A stretch of DNA of 50,649 bases from Cohaesibacter sp. (GCA_025800145.1 JAOXSH010000070.1:1-50649), one strand, 5' to 3'. Shown: positions 8,673 through 18,261, counted from the first letter of the stretch. The notes: generated by a model from the sequence alone, not told the origin. A program made the numbers and translations.

Positions 8673-10778
8673 TTATCCTGCCTTCAGCAAGCGAATGGCT
8701 TCATCTCGTCCAAAGAGATAGAGCAACTTGCGTAAGGCTTGCCCGCGATCGCTTTTCAAATCCGGATCATTTTCAATGATCAATCGTGCATCATCACGAG
8801 CCGCTTCCATCAATTGCTGATGAATTTCCATCTGTGCCAACCGAAAACCCGGTGTGCCGGACTGTTTGGTGCCCAACAAATCGCCTTCTCCGCGAAGCCG
8901 CAAATCTTCCTCTGCAATACGAAATCCATCTTCTGTTTCGCGCATAATCGCCAAACGCGCCTTGGAGACTTCCCCCAAGGGCCCTTTGAACAGCAAAATA
9001 CAGGAAGAGGCTTTATCCCCGCGGCCCACACGCCCGCGCAGCTGATGAAGTTGGGCAAGGCCAAAGCGTTCGGCATGTTCAATCACAATGATGGTGGCAT
9101 CGGGCACATCGACACCAACCTCAATCACAGTTGTGGCAACCAGAATATCGGCCTCACCATCCTTGAAATGATGCATGGCGGCGGACTTCTCATCCGCTGT
9201 CATGCGCCCATGCACCAATGCCACCCGAGAGCCAAAGGCCTCTCTCAAACTGGCAAAGCGATCCTCGGCTGAGGTGACATCAAGCACCTCCGATTCTTCC
9301 ACCAGTGGACAGACCCAATAAACTTTGGCACCGCTTTGCAAAGCCCGGTGCAATCCATGCACCAGCTCATCCAGCCGGTCCAGTGACATGGTGCGTGTGG
9401 CAATCGGTTTGCGGCCCGCCGGTTTTTCGCTCAAAAGCGAAACATCCATATCCCCGAAATAGGTCAGAACCAGAGTGCGCGGAATGGGGGTAGCGGTCAT
9501 CACCAGCAAATCCGTAGCTTTGCCTTTCGCAGATAGGGTTAGGCGCTGATGAACCCCAAACCGATGTTGCTCATCAACAATAGCAAGTCCCAGATCAGCA
9601 AATTCCACCTTGTCCTGAAAAAGAGCATGGGTGCCAATCAAAAAATCAATGTCGCCATCTTTAAGGGCCTTTAATTTATCACGGCGGCTTGCCGCGCTAT
9701 CTTTGCCGGTCAGGCTTTCGGCACGAATACCCACCGCATCGCAAAGCGGTTTGATGGATTGCAAATGCTGCCGTGCCAGCAATTCTGTGGGGGCCATCAT
9801 CGCCGCTTGTGAGCCAGATTCAATCACATTTGCCGCAGCAAACAGAGCAACCATGGTTTTACCGCTGCCAACATCGCCCTGTATCAGGCGCAACATGCGC
9901 TCCGGCTGCTGCAAATCTTTTGAAATATCATCAATCGCCTTGCTCTGACTGTTGGTCAGGGAAAAGGGCAGGGCCTTGGTGAGCACCTCGCTTAATTGAC
10001 CGCTCCACTTGCGGGCAATCCCGGCCTGTTTTTTCACGCTTTTGCGCACAAGAGACAAAGCCAATTGACTGGCCAGACATTCATCATAGGCAAGCCGTTG
10101 CCGATAAGGGGAAACAGGCTCAATATCGGCGCTCTCTAACGGGCTATGCACCCGCTGCAAGGCCTCTTGAAAAGACGGCCAGCCATTTTGCGAAAGCCAC
10201 GGTCCGTCTTGCCATTCAGCCAAAGGCGGCACATCGTCCAGAGCGGTGAGCATGGTGCGATGAAGAATGCGGCCAGATATCCCGGCAGTGAGCGGATAAA
10301 CCGGCTCCAATAAAGCCATAGAGGCAAAATCGTCTTCACTGACAACATGATCAGGATGGGCTATTTGCGCTTCCCCCTGATAGCGCTCCAGCCTGCCAGA
10401 GATATAACGCTCTTCGCCAACCGGTATTTGCCGTTCCAGATATCCTCCTTTGGCATGAAAGAAAACCAGCGTCACATCACCCGTCTCATCATGGGCTAAA
10501 ATGCGATAGGGAACCCGTCGATTGTTGCGCGGGGGCGCGATGTGTTTGTCAATCCGCGCTTTGATTGTCACAATCATCCCATCCGGTGCATGAGCTATGC
10601 CGGGCTGCAAACTGCGGTCAATCAGGGAATGGGGCATATGCAATAACAAATCAATCCGCCGCGCTTCCAAAGCCTCATCGCCGCGCAGCAATTTCCCAAA
10701 AGCCAGCGAGAGCTTGGGACCAACCCCCTTGATCCCTTTTAAGGAGGCAAAAAATGGATTGAGCTGGGTTGAACGCAT
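8673..10778 (-). CDS. recG: ATP-dependent DNA helicase RecG
   Basis: RecG remodels stalled replication forks and Holliday junctions. The 701-residue protein has an N-terminal wedge/OB region (including RRVPYRILAHDETGDVTLVFF), Walker A GDVGSGKT at 301-308, the DEQH box (VDEQHRFGVH) at 402-405, helicase motif III SATPIPRT-like (TATPIPRTL), and the C-terminal helicase lobe (ATTVIEVGVDVPDAT, QLRGRVGRG), followed by the TRG-type motif region (RLRGEGDLLGTKQSG). Length is normal. It is divergent from sdhE. No clear Shine-Dalgarno sequence precedes the ATG. Confidence 0.97.
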   Translation of the reverse strand: MRSTQLNPFFASLKGIKGVGPKLSLAFGKLLRGDEALEARRIDLLLHMPHSLIDRSLQPGIAHAPDGMIVTIKARIDKHIAPPRNNRRVPYRILAHDETGDVTLVFFHAKGGYLERQIPVGEERYISGRLERYQGEAQIAHPDHVVSEDDFASMALLEPVYPLTAGISGRILHRTMLTALDDVPPLAEWQDGPWLSQNGWPSFQEALQRVHSPLESADIEPVSPYRQRLAYDECLASQLALSLVRKSVKKQAGIARKWSGQLSEVLTKALPFSLTNSQSKAIDDISKDLQQPERMLRLIQGDVGSGKTMVALFAAANVIESGSQAAMMAPTELLARQHLQSIKPLCDAVGIRAESLTGKDSAASRRDKLKALKDGDIDFLIGTHALFQDKVEFADLGLAIVDEQHRFGVHQRLTLSAKGKATDLLVMTATPIPRTLVLTYFGDMDVSLLSEKPAGRKPIATRTMSLDRLDELVHGLHRALQSGAKVYWVCPLVEESEVLDVTSAEDRFASLREAFGSRVALVHGRMTADEKSAAMHHFKDGEADILVATTVIEVGVDVPDATIIVIEHAERFGLAQLHQLRGRVGRGDKASSCILLFKGPLGEVSKARLAIMRETEDGFRIAEEDLRLRGEGDLLGTKQSGTPGFRLAQMEIHQQLMEAARDDARLIIENDPDLKSDRGQALRKLLYLFGRDEAIRLLKAG

Positions 10779-10963
10779 GACACAGTGATTCCCGAAAACA
10801 GCTTATGCGCAAATCATGACGCTCTCACCGCATCAGGTCAAGTAATGTTCTTGATTTGTTTTATGTTGATTAGTGGTGTGGACGCTGACAAATGCATTTC
10901 AAGTCGTTATAGAGGAGCAGTGAGATAAGGCCTCACGCGTGACCAGAAAATGGAGAGCCCATC

Positions 10964-11248
10964 ATGTCCCAAGGAACAACCCGCAGCAGCGATGGCTTGG
11001 ATGTTCGCCGCAAGAAAATCCTCATGCGCGCATGGCATCGCGGCATTAAGGAAATGGATTTGATGTTTGGCCGTTTTGTCGATGGGGAATTGGACAATCT
11101 CAGTGATCAGGAACTGGACGAATTGGAAATGATCATGGATCAGCATGATAGAGACCTGATCCAATGGTTCACAGATGAAGTACCAGTGCCAAAAGAATTT
11201 GATTGCGTCATTTTTCAGCGCATCAAAACCTATCATGAAACCTTCTGA
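10964..11248 (+). CDS. sdhE: Succinate dehydrogenase assembly factor SdhE (CptB/DUF339 family)
   Basis: The small 94-residue protein attaches FAD covalently to the flavoprotein subunit of succinate dehydrogenase. The diagnostic RGxxE motif is present (WHRGIKEMD, RGIKE at residues 26-30), followed by the usual acidic helices (GELDNLSDQELDELEMIM). A GGAGA Shine-Dalgarno lies about 9 bases before the ATG. It lies between recG and mfd. Confidence 0.92.
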   Translation: MSQGTTRSSDGLDVRRKKILMRAWHRGIKEMDLMFGRFVDGELDNLSDQELDELEMIMDQHDRDLIQWFTDEVPVPKEFDCVIFQRIKTYHETF

Positions 11249-11300
11249 GCTCAGCTTTCAGAGCCAATCGCACACATAATTCTCTTTCCAAGGCCTTTCC

Positions 11301-14300
11301 ATGTCGTCTCTCAGTCAAGCCTTTAGCACCCATATGATGCTGCATTATAGCCATGTACCCGATGGGCTAGAGGGCTTTGCACTGGCCGAAATTGCCGATC
11401 TGACCACCCAAAAAGCAAAAGAAAACAAAGTCGCAGCGCTCTATATTGCGCGCGATTATCAGCGCATGGTCTCTATGGAACAGGCCTTGCGCTTTTTCGC
11501 GCCAAATTATGAACAAATATCCATCCCGGCTTGGGATTGCGTGCCCTATGATCGTGTTTCGCCCAATGCCGAAATTTCTGCCCGGCGCATGACAGCGCTC
11601 TCGCAACTGGCTTATGAACAATTTGACAAGCCGGTGATTGTGCTGACCACCATTAATGCTATTTTGCAGCGCATTCCCAGCCGCGCCAGCATGAAACGGC
11701 AAAGCTGGGCGGCAAAGCCGGGGCAAGTGGTGGATATGGATGCCTTGGTCATCTGGCTGGAGACAAACGGCTTTTTGCGCACCCCAACGGTGCGCGAGCA
11801 AGGCGAATATGCGGTACGCGGCGGCATTGTCGATCTGTTTGCTCCGGGACAAGACGAGCCTTTGCGGCTGGATTTCTTTGGCGATACATTGGAAAGTATC
11901 CGATCCTTTGAGACCGAAAGCCAAAGATCGGTCGGCCAGAAAAAATCCATCGAACTGGTCTCCGCCAGCGAGGTTGTGCTGACAGAAAATGCCATTTCGT
12001 CCTTCAGAAGCAAATATATTGCCTCCTTTGGCGCAGCCAATCGCGAGGATATGCTCTATCAGGCGATTTCTGAGAAGCGGCGCTATCAGGGGCTGGAACA
12101 TTGGCTGCCATTGTTTAACGATGATCTGGAAACCATTGCCGACTTTACTGGTGAAGCACCAATCGTTCTGGACCATTTGGCCGATGAAGCCATCAAGGAG
12201 CGCATGGATCTGATCCGCGATCACTATGAAAGCCGCAAAGAGGCTTTTGAAAGTGATCTGGAACAGGGCGTGCCCTATAAACCGATTGAGCCAGACCTCC
12301 TCTATCTGAATGAGCAAGAATGGAAAGGCCAATTGGCGACCTTGCGCCGTGTGCGCCTCTCGCCCTTTGACAGACCTGACAACAATCTGGGCGAAATTAT
12401 CGATTGTGGCGGCAAACAGGGACGCAATTTCGCTGCCGAGCGCAGCTCTGGCACCATCAATATCTTCGATGCTCTCATCACCCATATTGCGCAGCTCAAA
12501 GAACAGAAAAAGCGAGTTACCATTGCCTGCTGGTCAAAAGGCTCTGCCGAGCGGATGCATCAGGTGCTGACCGATCACGGATTAAGCGGTCTGGTGCCCT
12601 ATGAAACATGGCAGGCCCGCAAAATCATCACCCAAAAACAGGTTGGCCTGACTGTTCTGGAGCTGGAAAGCGGCTTTGAAACGCAAAAAGACGCAGTCAT
12701 AGGTGAACAGGATATCCTTGGAGACCGCCTGATTCGCAACAAGCGCCGCCGCAAGAAAAACTCCGATTTCCTGACCGAAGCCACCAGCCTGTCGCAAGGC
12801 GATATTGTGGTCCATATTGAGCATGGCATTGGTCGCTTTGAGGGCTTGAAAACGGTTGATGCCGCAGGCGCACCCCACGATTGCCTCGAAATTCACTATC
12901 ATGGCGGGGACAAGCTCTTCTTGCCGGTTGAGAATATTGAGCTGCTTTCGCGCTATGGCAATGCGGATACAGAAGCCTTGCTCGACAAGCTGGGTGGGGT
13001 GGCCTGGCAGGCGCGCAAATCCAAAATGAAAGAGCGGATCCGCATGATGGCGGATCAGCTGATCAAGGTTGCCGCCGAGCGTGAATTGCGAACAGCCGAG
13101 CGCATTGTGCCGCCCGAAGGTCTCTATGACGAATTTTCTGCCCGCTTCCCCTATGATGAAACGGATGATCAATTCAACGCCATCGAACAGGTCTTTGATG
13201 ATATGGGATCTGGCCGCCCGATGGACCGCTTGATCTGCGGTGACGTGGGTTTTGGAAAAACCGAAGTGGCCCTGCGCGCTGCCTTCATTGCGGCAATGAA
13301 TGGCCGACAAGTCGCACTTGTCGTACCCACCACCTTGCTGGCGCGCCAACATTACAAAACCTTTACTGAGCGCTTTGCCGGTTTCCCGCTCAATATTGCT
13401 CAGGCCTCCCGTCTGGTCTCGGCAAAAGAGCTGAACCAGACCAAAAAATCTTTGAAAGAGGGGACTGTTGATATCGTCGTTGGCACCCATGCCTTGCTGG
13501 GAAAAACGGTTGATTTCCGGGATCTTGGCTTGCTGATCATCGATGAAGAACAGCATTTTGGCGTCAAGCATAAGGAACGTTTGAAAGAATTGCGGGCCGA
13601 TGTGCATGTCTTGACACTTTCGGCTACGCCCATTCCGCGCACCTTGCAATTGGCGCTAACCGGTGTGCGCGAATTGTCCCTGATCGCAACACCACCTGTG
13701 GACCGCTTGGCGGTGCGCACCTTCATCTCGCCCTTTGATGCGCTGACCATCCGTGAGGCTTTGTTGCGCGAGCGTTATCGTGGCGGACAAAGCTTCTATG
13801 TTTGCCCGCGTGTGTCCGATATCGCCCAGATCCATGATTTCCTAAGCGAACAGGTGCCAGAGGTAAAAGTGGCTGTTGCCCATGGCCAAATGCCCGCCGG
13901 TCAGCTCGATGACATCATGACCGCTTTTTATGACGGGCAATATGATGTGCTACTCTCCACCACCATTGTTGAATCCGGCATTGATGTGCCAACCGCCAAC
14001 ACCCTGATCGTTCATCGCGCCGATATGTTCGGTCTCTCACAACTCTATCAGCTGCGCGGACGGGTAGGGCGCTCCAAGACCCGCGCTTATGCTCTATTCA
14101 CTGTGCCTGCCAAAAAGGTACTGACCCCAACGGCAGAGCGCCGCCTGAAAGTGTTGCAAAGTCTCGATACATTGGGCGCAGGTTTCCAATTGGCCAGTCA
14201 TGATCTGGATATTCGCGGTGCGGGCAATCTGTTGGGTGAGGAGCAATCCGGCCATGTCAAGGAAGTGGGCTATGAGCTTTACCAGCAAATGCTGGAAGAA

Positions 14301-14798
14301 GCAGTCGCCTCGCTGAAATCCGGTGACATGTCGGTTATGGATGACAAATGGTCTCCACAAATCTCAATCGGAACCCCAGTTCTGATCCCCGACAGCTATG
14401 TGGCAGATTTGCAATTGCGCTTAAGTCTCTATCGCCGTTTGGCCGATCTGGTCGAGGCTGATGAGATTGATGAATTTGGCGCGGAATTGATCGACCGCTT
14501 CGGACCGCAACCCGATGAAGTCAAACATCTTTTGAAAATCGTCTTCATCAAGGGCCTGTGCCGCAAGGCCAATGTCGAGAAAATTGATGCAGGCCCCAAA
14601 GGCGCTGTGATTGCCTTCCGCAACAACGAATTTCCAAATCCTGCGGCTTTGGTCAATTATCTAACTGAACAAGGCGTGTTGGCAAAAATCCGCCCGGACC
14701 AGAAAATCGTTCTAATCCGCAATTGGGACCGTCCGATGGACCGGCTCAAAGGCACCGCCATCATTATGACGCAATTGGCAAAATTGGCCCAGATGTAA
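11301..14798 (+). CDS. mfd: Transcription-repair coupling factor Mfd
   Basis: Mfd removes RNA polymerase stalled at DNA damage and recruits UvrA. The 1165-residue protein has an N-terminal UvrB-like region (IPAWDCVPYDRVSPN, REQGEYAVRGGIVDLF), the RNA-polymerase-interacting CarD-like domain (GDIVVHIEHGIGRFEGL...YHGGDKLFLPVENIELLSRY), then a RecG-like motor with Walker A GDVGFGKT at about 647-654 and a DEEQ box (DEEQHFGVKHKERLK) at about 748. The helicase C-lobe (STTIVESGIDVPTANT, QLRGRVGRS) and the C-terminal TRCF domain follow. It starts 52 bases after sdhE. No terminator of its own is seen; the next 180 bases hold repeats. Confidence 0.97.
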   Translation: MSSLSQAFSTHMMLHYSHVPDGLEGFALAEIADLTTQKAKENKVAALYIARDYQRMVSMEQALRFFAPNYEQISIPAWDCVPYDRVSPNAEISARRMTALSQLAYEQFDKPVIVLTTINAILQRIPSRASMKRQSWAAKPGQVVDMDALVIWLETNGFLRTPTVREQGEYAVRGGIVDLFAPGQDEPLRLDFFGDTLESIRSFETESQRSVGQKKSIELVSASEVVLTENAISSFRSKYIASFGAANREDMLYQAISEKRRYQGLEHWLPLFNDDLETIADFTGEAPIVLDHLADEAIKERMDLIRDHYESRKEAFESDLEQGVPYKPIEPDLLYLNEQEWKGQLATLRRVRLSPFDRPDNNLGEIIDCGGKQGRNFAAERSSGTINIFDALITHIAQLKEQKKRVTIACWSKGSAERMHQVLTDHGLSGLVPYETWQARKIITQKQVGLTVLELESGFETQKDAVIGEQDILGDRLIRNKRRRKKNSDFLTEATSLSQGDIVVHIEHGIGRFEGLKTVDAAGAPHDCLEIHYHGGDKLFLPVENIELLSRYGNADTEALLDKLGGVAWQARKSKMKERIRMMADQLIKVAAERELRTAERIVPPEGLYDEFSARFPYDETDDQFNAIEQVFDDMGSGRPMDRLICGDVGFGKTEVALRAAFIAAMNGRQVALVVPTTLLARQHYKTFTERFAGFPLNIAQASRLVSAKELNQTKKSLKEGTVDIVVGTHALLGKTVDFRDLGLLIIDEEQHFGVKHKERLKELRADVHVLTLSATPIPRTLQLALTGVRELSLIATPPVDRLAVRTFISPFDALTIREALLRERYRGGQSFYVCPRVSDIAQIHDFLSEQVPEVKVAVAHGQMPAGQLDDIMTAFYDGQYDVLLSTTIVESGIDVPTANTLIVHRADMFGLSQLYQLRGRVGRSKTRAYALFTVPAKKVLTPTAERRLKVLQSLDTLGAGFQLASHDLDIRGAGNLLGEEQSGHVKEVGYELYQQMLEEAVASLKSGDMSVMDDKWSPQISIGTPVLIPDSYVADLQLRLSLYRRLADLVEADEIDEFGAELIDRFGPQPDEVKHLLKIVFIKGLCRKANVEKIDAGPKGAVIAFRNNEFPNPAALVNYLTEQGVLAKIRPDQKIVLIRNWDRPMDRLKGTAIIMTQLAKLAQM

Positions 14799-14820
14799 CA
14801 AAAAGCCCGGATCACAAAGA

Positions 14821-14926
14821 TAGAGCATATTTTTCGAAAAGTGTGTGCGGTTTTCGGACAAAAATACGCTTCGAAACAAAGATTAAAGCATTTTGAATAA
14901 CGACGTGTTTATTCAAAATGCTTTAG
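14821..14926. repeat. 106-bp palindromic intergenic repeat, copy 1
   Basis: The segment begins TAGAGCATATTT and ends AAAATGCTTTAG. It matches 36336-36441 over the same 106 bases with about eight substitutions. Two internal hairpins are visible: the left half (AGCATATTT...TCGAAAA against TTTTCGGACAAAAATACGC) and the right half (AGCATTTTGAATAA against TTTATTCAAAATGCT). It lies directly against a fragment of the second repeat family. Confidence 0.9.
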
Positions 14927-14927
14927 T

Positions 14928-14980
14928 ATCCGGTCATATGGGTTAATCTTTCATGCCGTTGGTATTATGCCGTTGGTATT
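14928..14980. repeat. Terminal fragment of the ATACC repeat family (copy A), with 14-bp tandem duplication
   Basis: The sequence CCGGTCATATGGGTTAATC, then TTTCATGCCGTTGGTAT, matches the right end of the full copy at 26341-26605, except for the arm bases discussed under findings. The last 14 bases, ATGCCGTTGGTATT, are repeated in tandem (14953-14966 and 14967-14980). On the minus strand, its outermost base completes the TAA stop codon of the next gene (14979-14981). Confidence 0.85.
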
Positions 14981-16328
14981 AAAATCGAGTAACAGGATTT
15001 TCAAATAAATCTTTTAAGATTGTCTCGACATCCATCTGCCCACCCTTGCCATCGCAATAATGCAGCGAGAAATCCAGCGAAACTTCTACGCTTTTTTGCG
15101 AGCTATGCTCAATGAAAGGCGAGAGCTGAACAATAGCCCGAACCCGGCGCAAAGCCGCTCGGGTTTCAAAAAGATCCGTATCAGGAAAAAGCGCAACAAA
15201 ACGCCCATTATCCAAGCGTGCGAGCAGATCTTCTGCTCGCATCAGCGAGAAAATCAACCGGCCAACGCGCGATAACAAACTGTCCTGATGGATAGATTGT
15301 GTCTGATCCTCGCCCATAATCCGAAAACTGATATCAATGCCGGCAAAACTCATGGATGCGCTGCTGCCATCTTCCATCATTGCCTCTAGATGGGCTTTTA
15401 AAAATGTCTCGGAATAAAGCCGGGTCACCTCATCGGTCGGCATCAAAAGGCGCGCTTCTGAGAAAATTTTGCGCAATTGTTGTCGATAGCGCTCTTCGCG
15501 CACCAGAATTTCAATTCTGTTTTCGAAAAATCGTTCAGAAAAGGGAAAGGACACAATGTCATTGGCCCCTGCCGCCAAAGCAGCCAAACCATCTTCGGTC
15601 GCTTTTTTATGACAAACCAAAATGATGGGCAATGAGAAATAGCTGGGATTGCGCCGCAAAGCCTCAATGAAAGCAATCAAATGGGCATTATAATCACTAA
15701 GTTCGATAATCAGCGCATCAAAATTCTGCGCTTCCAGCATATCTTCCGCCATTTGCGGCGTTAAGGCGGCAAGGCTATCAATGCTGCCGGGCAAGGCGCT
15801 TTGTACAGGCAAAAAGGCCATGCCAGCCCCCAGAAACAGCAGTTTCTGCTCTGCCAGATCAGCGGGAGGCGGCACAACTGGCAAGCCAACCCCAAAGCGC
15901 TTGAAAGTCAGCGCCCGTCTTTCCGCTTCGCGTCGCATGGTTGCCAGACGCATGAGCGAAATCAACCGATTGCTAATCAAATCACTGGTCAGAGGAGGTT
16001 GTAAAATATCGCTAAAATACAGCAATTGTTCTTCACGCAAGGCCACTTTTGCCTTGGCAATTGCCACCATCGGCACCCTTGCATGATCCAGTCCAAAGCG
16101 AGAGCGCAAAGCCACAGACTGCTCAATCAACTGATCCACCTCATCAGGCTCCACATTGAGCAAATCCACAAGCACAATATCGGCCTGCAAATGCACGGGA
16201 TCAGGGATTTCCTCTCTCAAAATATTGTGCGACCAGACTTCAAAATCTTTTTGAATCAACAGCCCCGCCCAATCGGGAATATCAAAATCATAATCCCGTT
16301 GCGTCAATATGAGCGCTTGTTTACCCAT
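14979..16328 (-). CDS. PopA/PleD-like protein: two receiver-like domains and a degenerate GGDEF domain with intact I-site
   Basis: The 449-residue protein has a first receiver-like domain (about 1-130; ADIVLVDLL with Asp55), a second (about 160-285; FDALIIEL, where the acceptor position is Glu209) and a C-terminal GGDEF-type domain (about 295-449). The catalytic GGDEF signature is replaced by DNGRF (373-377). The product-binding I-site RxxD is kept as RAED (364-367), exactly five residues before the signature as in PleD. This combination is known from Caulobacter PopA, a c-di-GMP receptor and not a synthase. The role here is inferred: a c-di-GMP effector, possibly in cell-cycle or polarity control. 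It lies 74 bases after the adenylate-forming-enzyme gene. The stop codon is completed by a repeat. Confidence 0.82.
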   Translation of the reverse strand: MGKQALILTQRDYDFDIPDWAGLLIQKDFEVWSHNILREEIPDPVHLQADIVLVDLLNVEPDEVDQLIEQSVALRSRFGLDHARVPMVAIAKAKVALREEQLLYFSDILQPPLTSDLISNRLISLMRLATMRREAERRALTFKRFGVGLPVVPPPADLAEQKLLFLGAGMAFLPVQSALPGSIDSLAALTPQMAEDMLEAQNFDALIIELSDYNAHLIAFIEALRRNPSYFSLPIILVCHKKATEDGLAALAAGANDIVSFPFSERFFENRIEILVREERYRQQLRKIFSEARLLMPTDEVTRLYSETFLKAHLEAMMEDGSSASMSFAGIDISFRIMGEDQTQSIHQDSLLSRVGRLIFSLMRAEDLLARLDNGRFVALFPDTDLFETRAALRRVRAIVQLSPFIEHSSQKSVEVSLDFSLHYCDGKGGQMDVETILKDLFENPVTRF

Positions 16329-16402
16329 TCAATTCATCTCTTTCGAAGGCTGTAAAACATCAAGGGCAGCGAAGAAGCAGGCCGCCCTTAAGAAAAGCGC
16401 GC

Positions 16403-18127
16403 TCAGGCGACTTTTTTATCATCATGCTGATTTTGAAGCGCAGTCCGTTTCACTTTGCCATCTTTATGGCGTGGAATGGCTGCAACATGAACAAGTCCTA
16501 AAGGCCATTTATGCCGAGAGATGGCTTTGGCCTCCAGCGCTTCCAAAAGATCCGACAGGTTATAATCACGGATCGCAACAACCGCGACCATCAGATCAGA
16601 ACCGCCATGATTGCCGGGACGCATAAAAGCAGCAGCATCTTCAATCCCTTCGCAAGAGACATAAAGCGCATCCAGCTCACTGGCTTCAACCGACAAGGCC
16701 CCCAAAGGCAAAATGTCACTTAAATCTCCCAATGGCATAAAATAGGTTTTGTCATCATCACTCTGTTCAACCACGCGACAGCCAATATCAGTGTGAATGA
16801 AGCCTTTGCGATTGCCCGGAAGTGGGCGCCCGTCATGGGTGCCGGCAGAGGGAAAAGCCTGACTTGGCACCATCGGGCCGGAAATACACAATTCCCCGCC
16901 CACCAAAGAGGCATCAAATTGGGCCTTTGCTTCCTCAAGACCAAATAAATCGCTCTCCAGCCAGACAAGTTTGCTGCCGTCGTCCTGAAGGGGGCCGATT
17001 TCGCCCAAAAGAATTGGACTGACTTTGCCCGGCTCCCGGCGAATTTGGCAATGCAGCGCTAATTCATTGAAATTGGTGACATCAATCAGCCGTGCGGCTG
17101 TTTCATTGTCACGAAAAACGCCGGTTCCAGAATGATAGCGCACCCAAATCAAAGAGATGCTCAACATTTGTTCGCGCACCTGATCGGATAAACAATCATG
17201 CAGCAGATCCCAGCCATGGGCAGGCACCATCAGATGTTGTGCACCATATTCGGCCATGGATGCGGCCAATTGGTGATAGGTCTGGAAATGATGAAACTGC
17301 AACCGCGCCCCTTGCAACAGAGCCGCCGCAAAACATCCGCCAAGGCCAGATAGGCCGGACCAGTGATGGCACATAAAGACGCATTCATCAGCACTGAGAC
17401 CAGTTTGTGAAATATGATGCTGTGCCGCTGCCAAAAGCTGATTATGACTGCGCCCAATCGGCATGGAGGGGTGATTGCTGACCGTGCTCCAAAGGATAGA
17501 ATGCAAATGATCGGCAGCCTCGGATTGCGCGTCAGAGGCAAGAAGATCTGTAATCTCGTCAGCGGACAGCGCCTCAGATTCGTCCAATTCATCCATGACC
17601 GGACCAAGATCAACCAGCCCGTCAGGACCATCGTCGCCCAGACAAAAGACAAATCGGATGGAAAACATGGTGGCTGCAACATTGCGAATGCGCTCCGCGA
17701 CCTTGTCTCCTTCATAATGACTGGTGCAAATCACAGCCTTTGCCCCGACATCCTCCAGCCGTTCCAGCAAGTCATTCTCGCCAAGGGTAAGGGGCAGGGG
17801 CGCAACAATAAGGCCAAGACGGCTGGCGGCCAGCATAAACAAAGCGGCATCGACACAAGGCGGTAGCATCATGGCGACAACGGTATCGCGCTTCAAACCC
17901 ATACCGGATAGAAAATCACAAAGCCCCAAGAGTTTTGCCGATGTCTGTGAATAGGTTAGGCATTGCGGGGGGCGACCATTCACAATAGACAGCTCTGGGT
18001 CATCAATATAGGCCAGACTGTCAGGTCTTTCTTGTGCATGGCGGAGCAAAATCTGATCAAGGCGCGCCTCTTGCCAAACACCGCTTGCTCGGTAAGTTTC
18101 CCGTTCTTCCTGACTAGACAACAGCAT
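16403..18127 (-). CDS. Degenerate adenylate-forming (AMP-binding) enzyme homologue
   Basis: The 574-residue protein has the length and overall layout of acyl-CoA synthetases and fatty-acyl-AMP ligases: an N-terminal substrate region (LDQILLRHAQERPDSLAYID, LTYSQTSAKLLGL), a central core and a C-terminal hinge domain (GDLSDILPLGALSVEASELD) ending with the catalytic-lysine region AAIPRHKDGKVKRTAL. The phosphate-binding loop normally reading TSGTTGxPK is replaced near residues 211-223 (LWSTVSNHPSMPI), and the YGxTE and TGD motifs are eroded. Adenylation activity is therefore doubtful. The frame is intact, so it is not an obvious pseudogene. The ATG at 18127 has AAGAGG about 7 bases upstream. Confidence 0.78.
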   Translation of the reverse strand: MLLSSQEERETYRASGVWQEARLDQILLRHAQERPDSLAYIDDPELSIVNGRPPQCLTYSQTSAKLLGLCDFLSGMGLKRDTVVAMMLPPCVDAALFMLAASRLGLIVAPLPLTLGENDLLERLEDVGAKAVICTSHYEGDKVAERIRNVAATMFSIRFVFCLGDDGPDGLVDLGPVMDELDESEALSADEITDLLASDAQSEAADHLHSILWSTVSNHPSMPIGRSHNQLLAAAQHHISQTGLSADECVFMCHHWSGLSGLGGCFAAALLQGARLQFHHFQTYHQLAASMAEYGAQHLMVPAHGWDLLHDCLSDQVREQMLSISLIWVRYHSGTGVFRDNETAARLIDVTNFNELALHCQIRREPGKVSPILLGEIGPLQDDGSKLVWLESDLFGLEEAKAQFDASLVGGELCISGPMVPSQAFPSAGTHDGRPLPGNRKGFIHTDIGCRVVEQSDDDKTYFMPLGDLSDILPLGALSVEASELDALYVSCEGIEDAAAFMRPGNHGGSDLMVAVVAIRDYNLSDLLEALEAKAISRHKWPLGLVHVAAIPRHKDGKVKRTALQNQHDDKKVA

Positions 18128-18261
18128 CAACCCACCTCTTGCATCTCAGGTCGCCGACTCATTTCGTTAACCATAGTCTATCTGATTCCCTTGCACAAAC
18201 ACGAGCCAAGCCTTGAGATGGGCAGGAAAGGCTTGGAAAAACTGATTCTTTGGCCAAAAAA

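Noticed and set aside
16403-18127. Possible pseudogene status of the adenylate-forming homologue
   Set aside because: The catalytic loops are eroded but the frame is uninterrupted, the ribosome binding site is good and the C-terminal domain is conserved, so it was kept as a gene.
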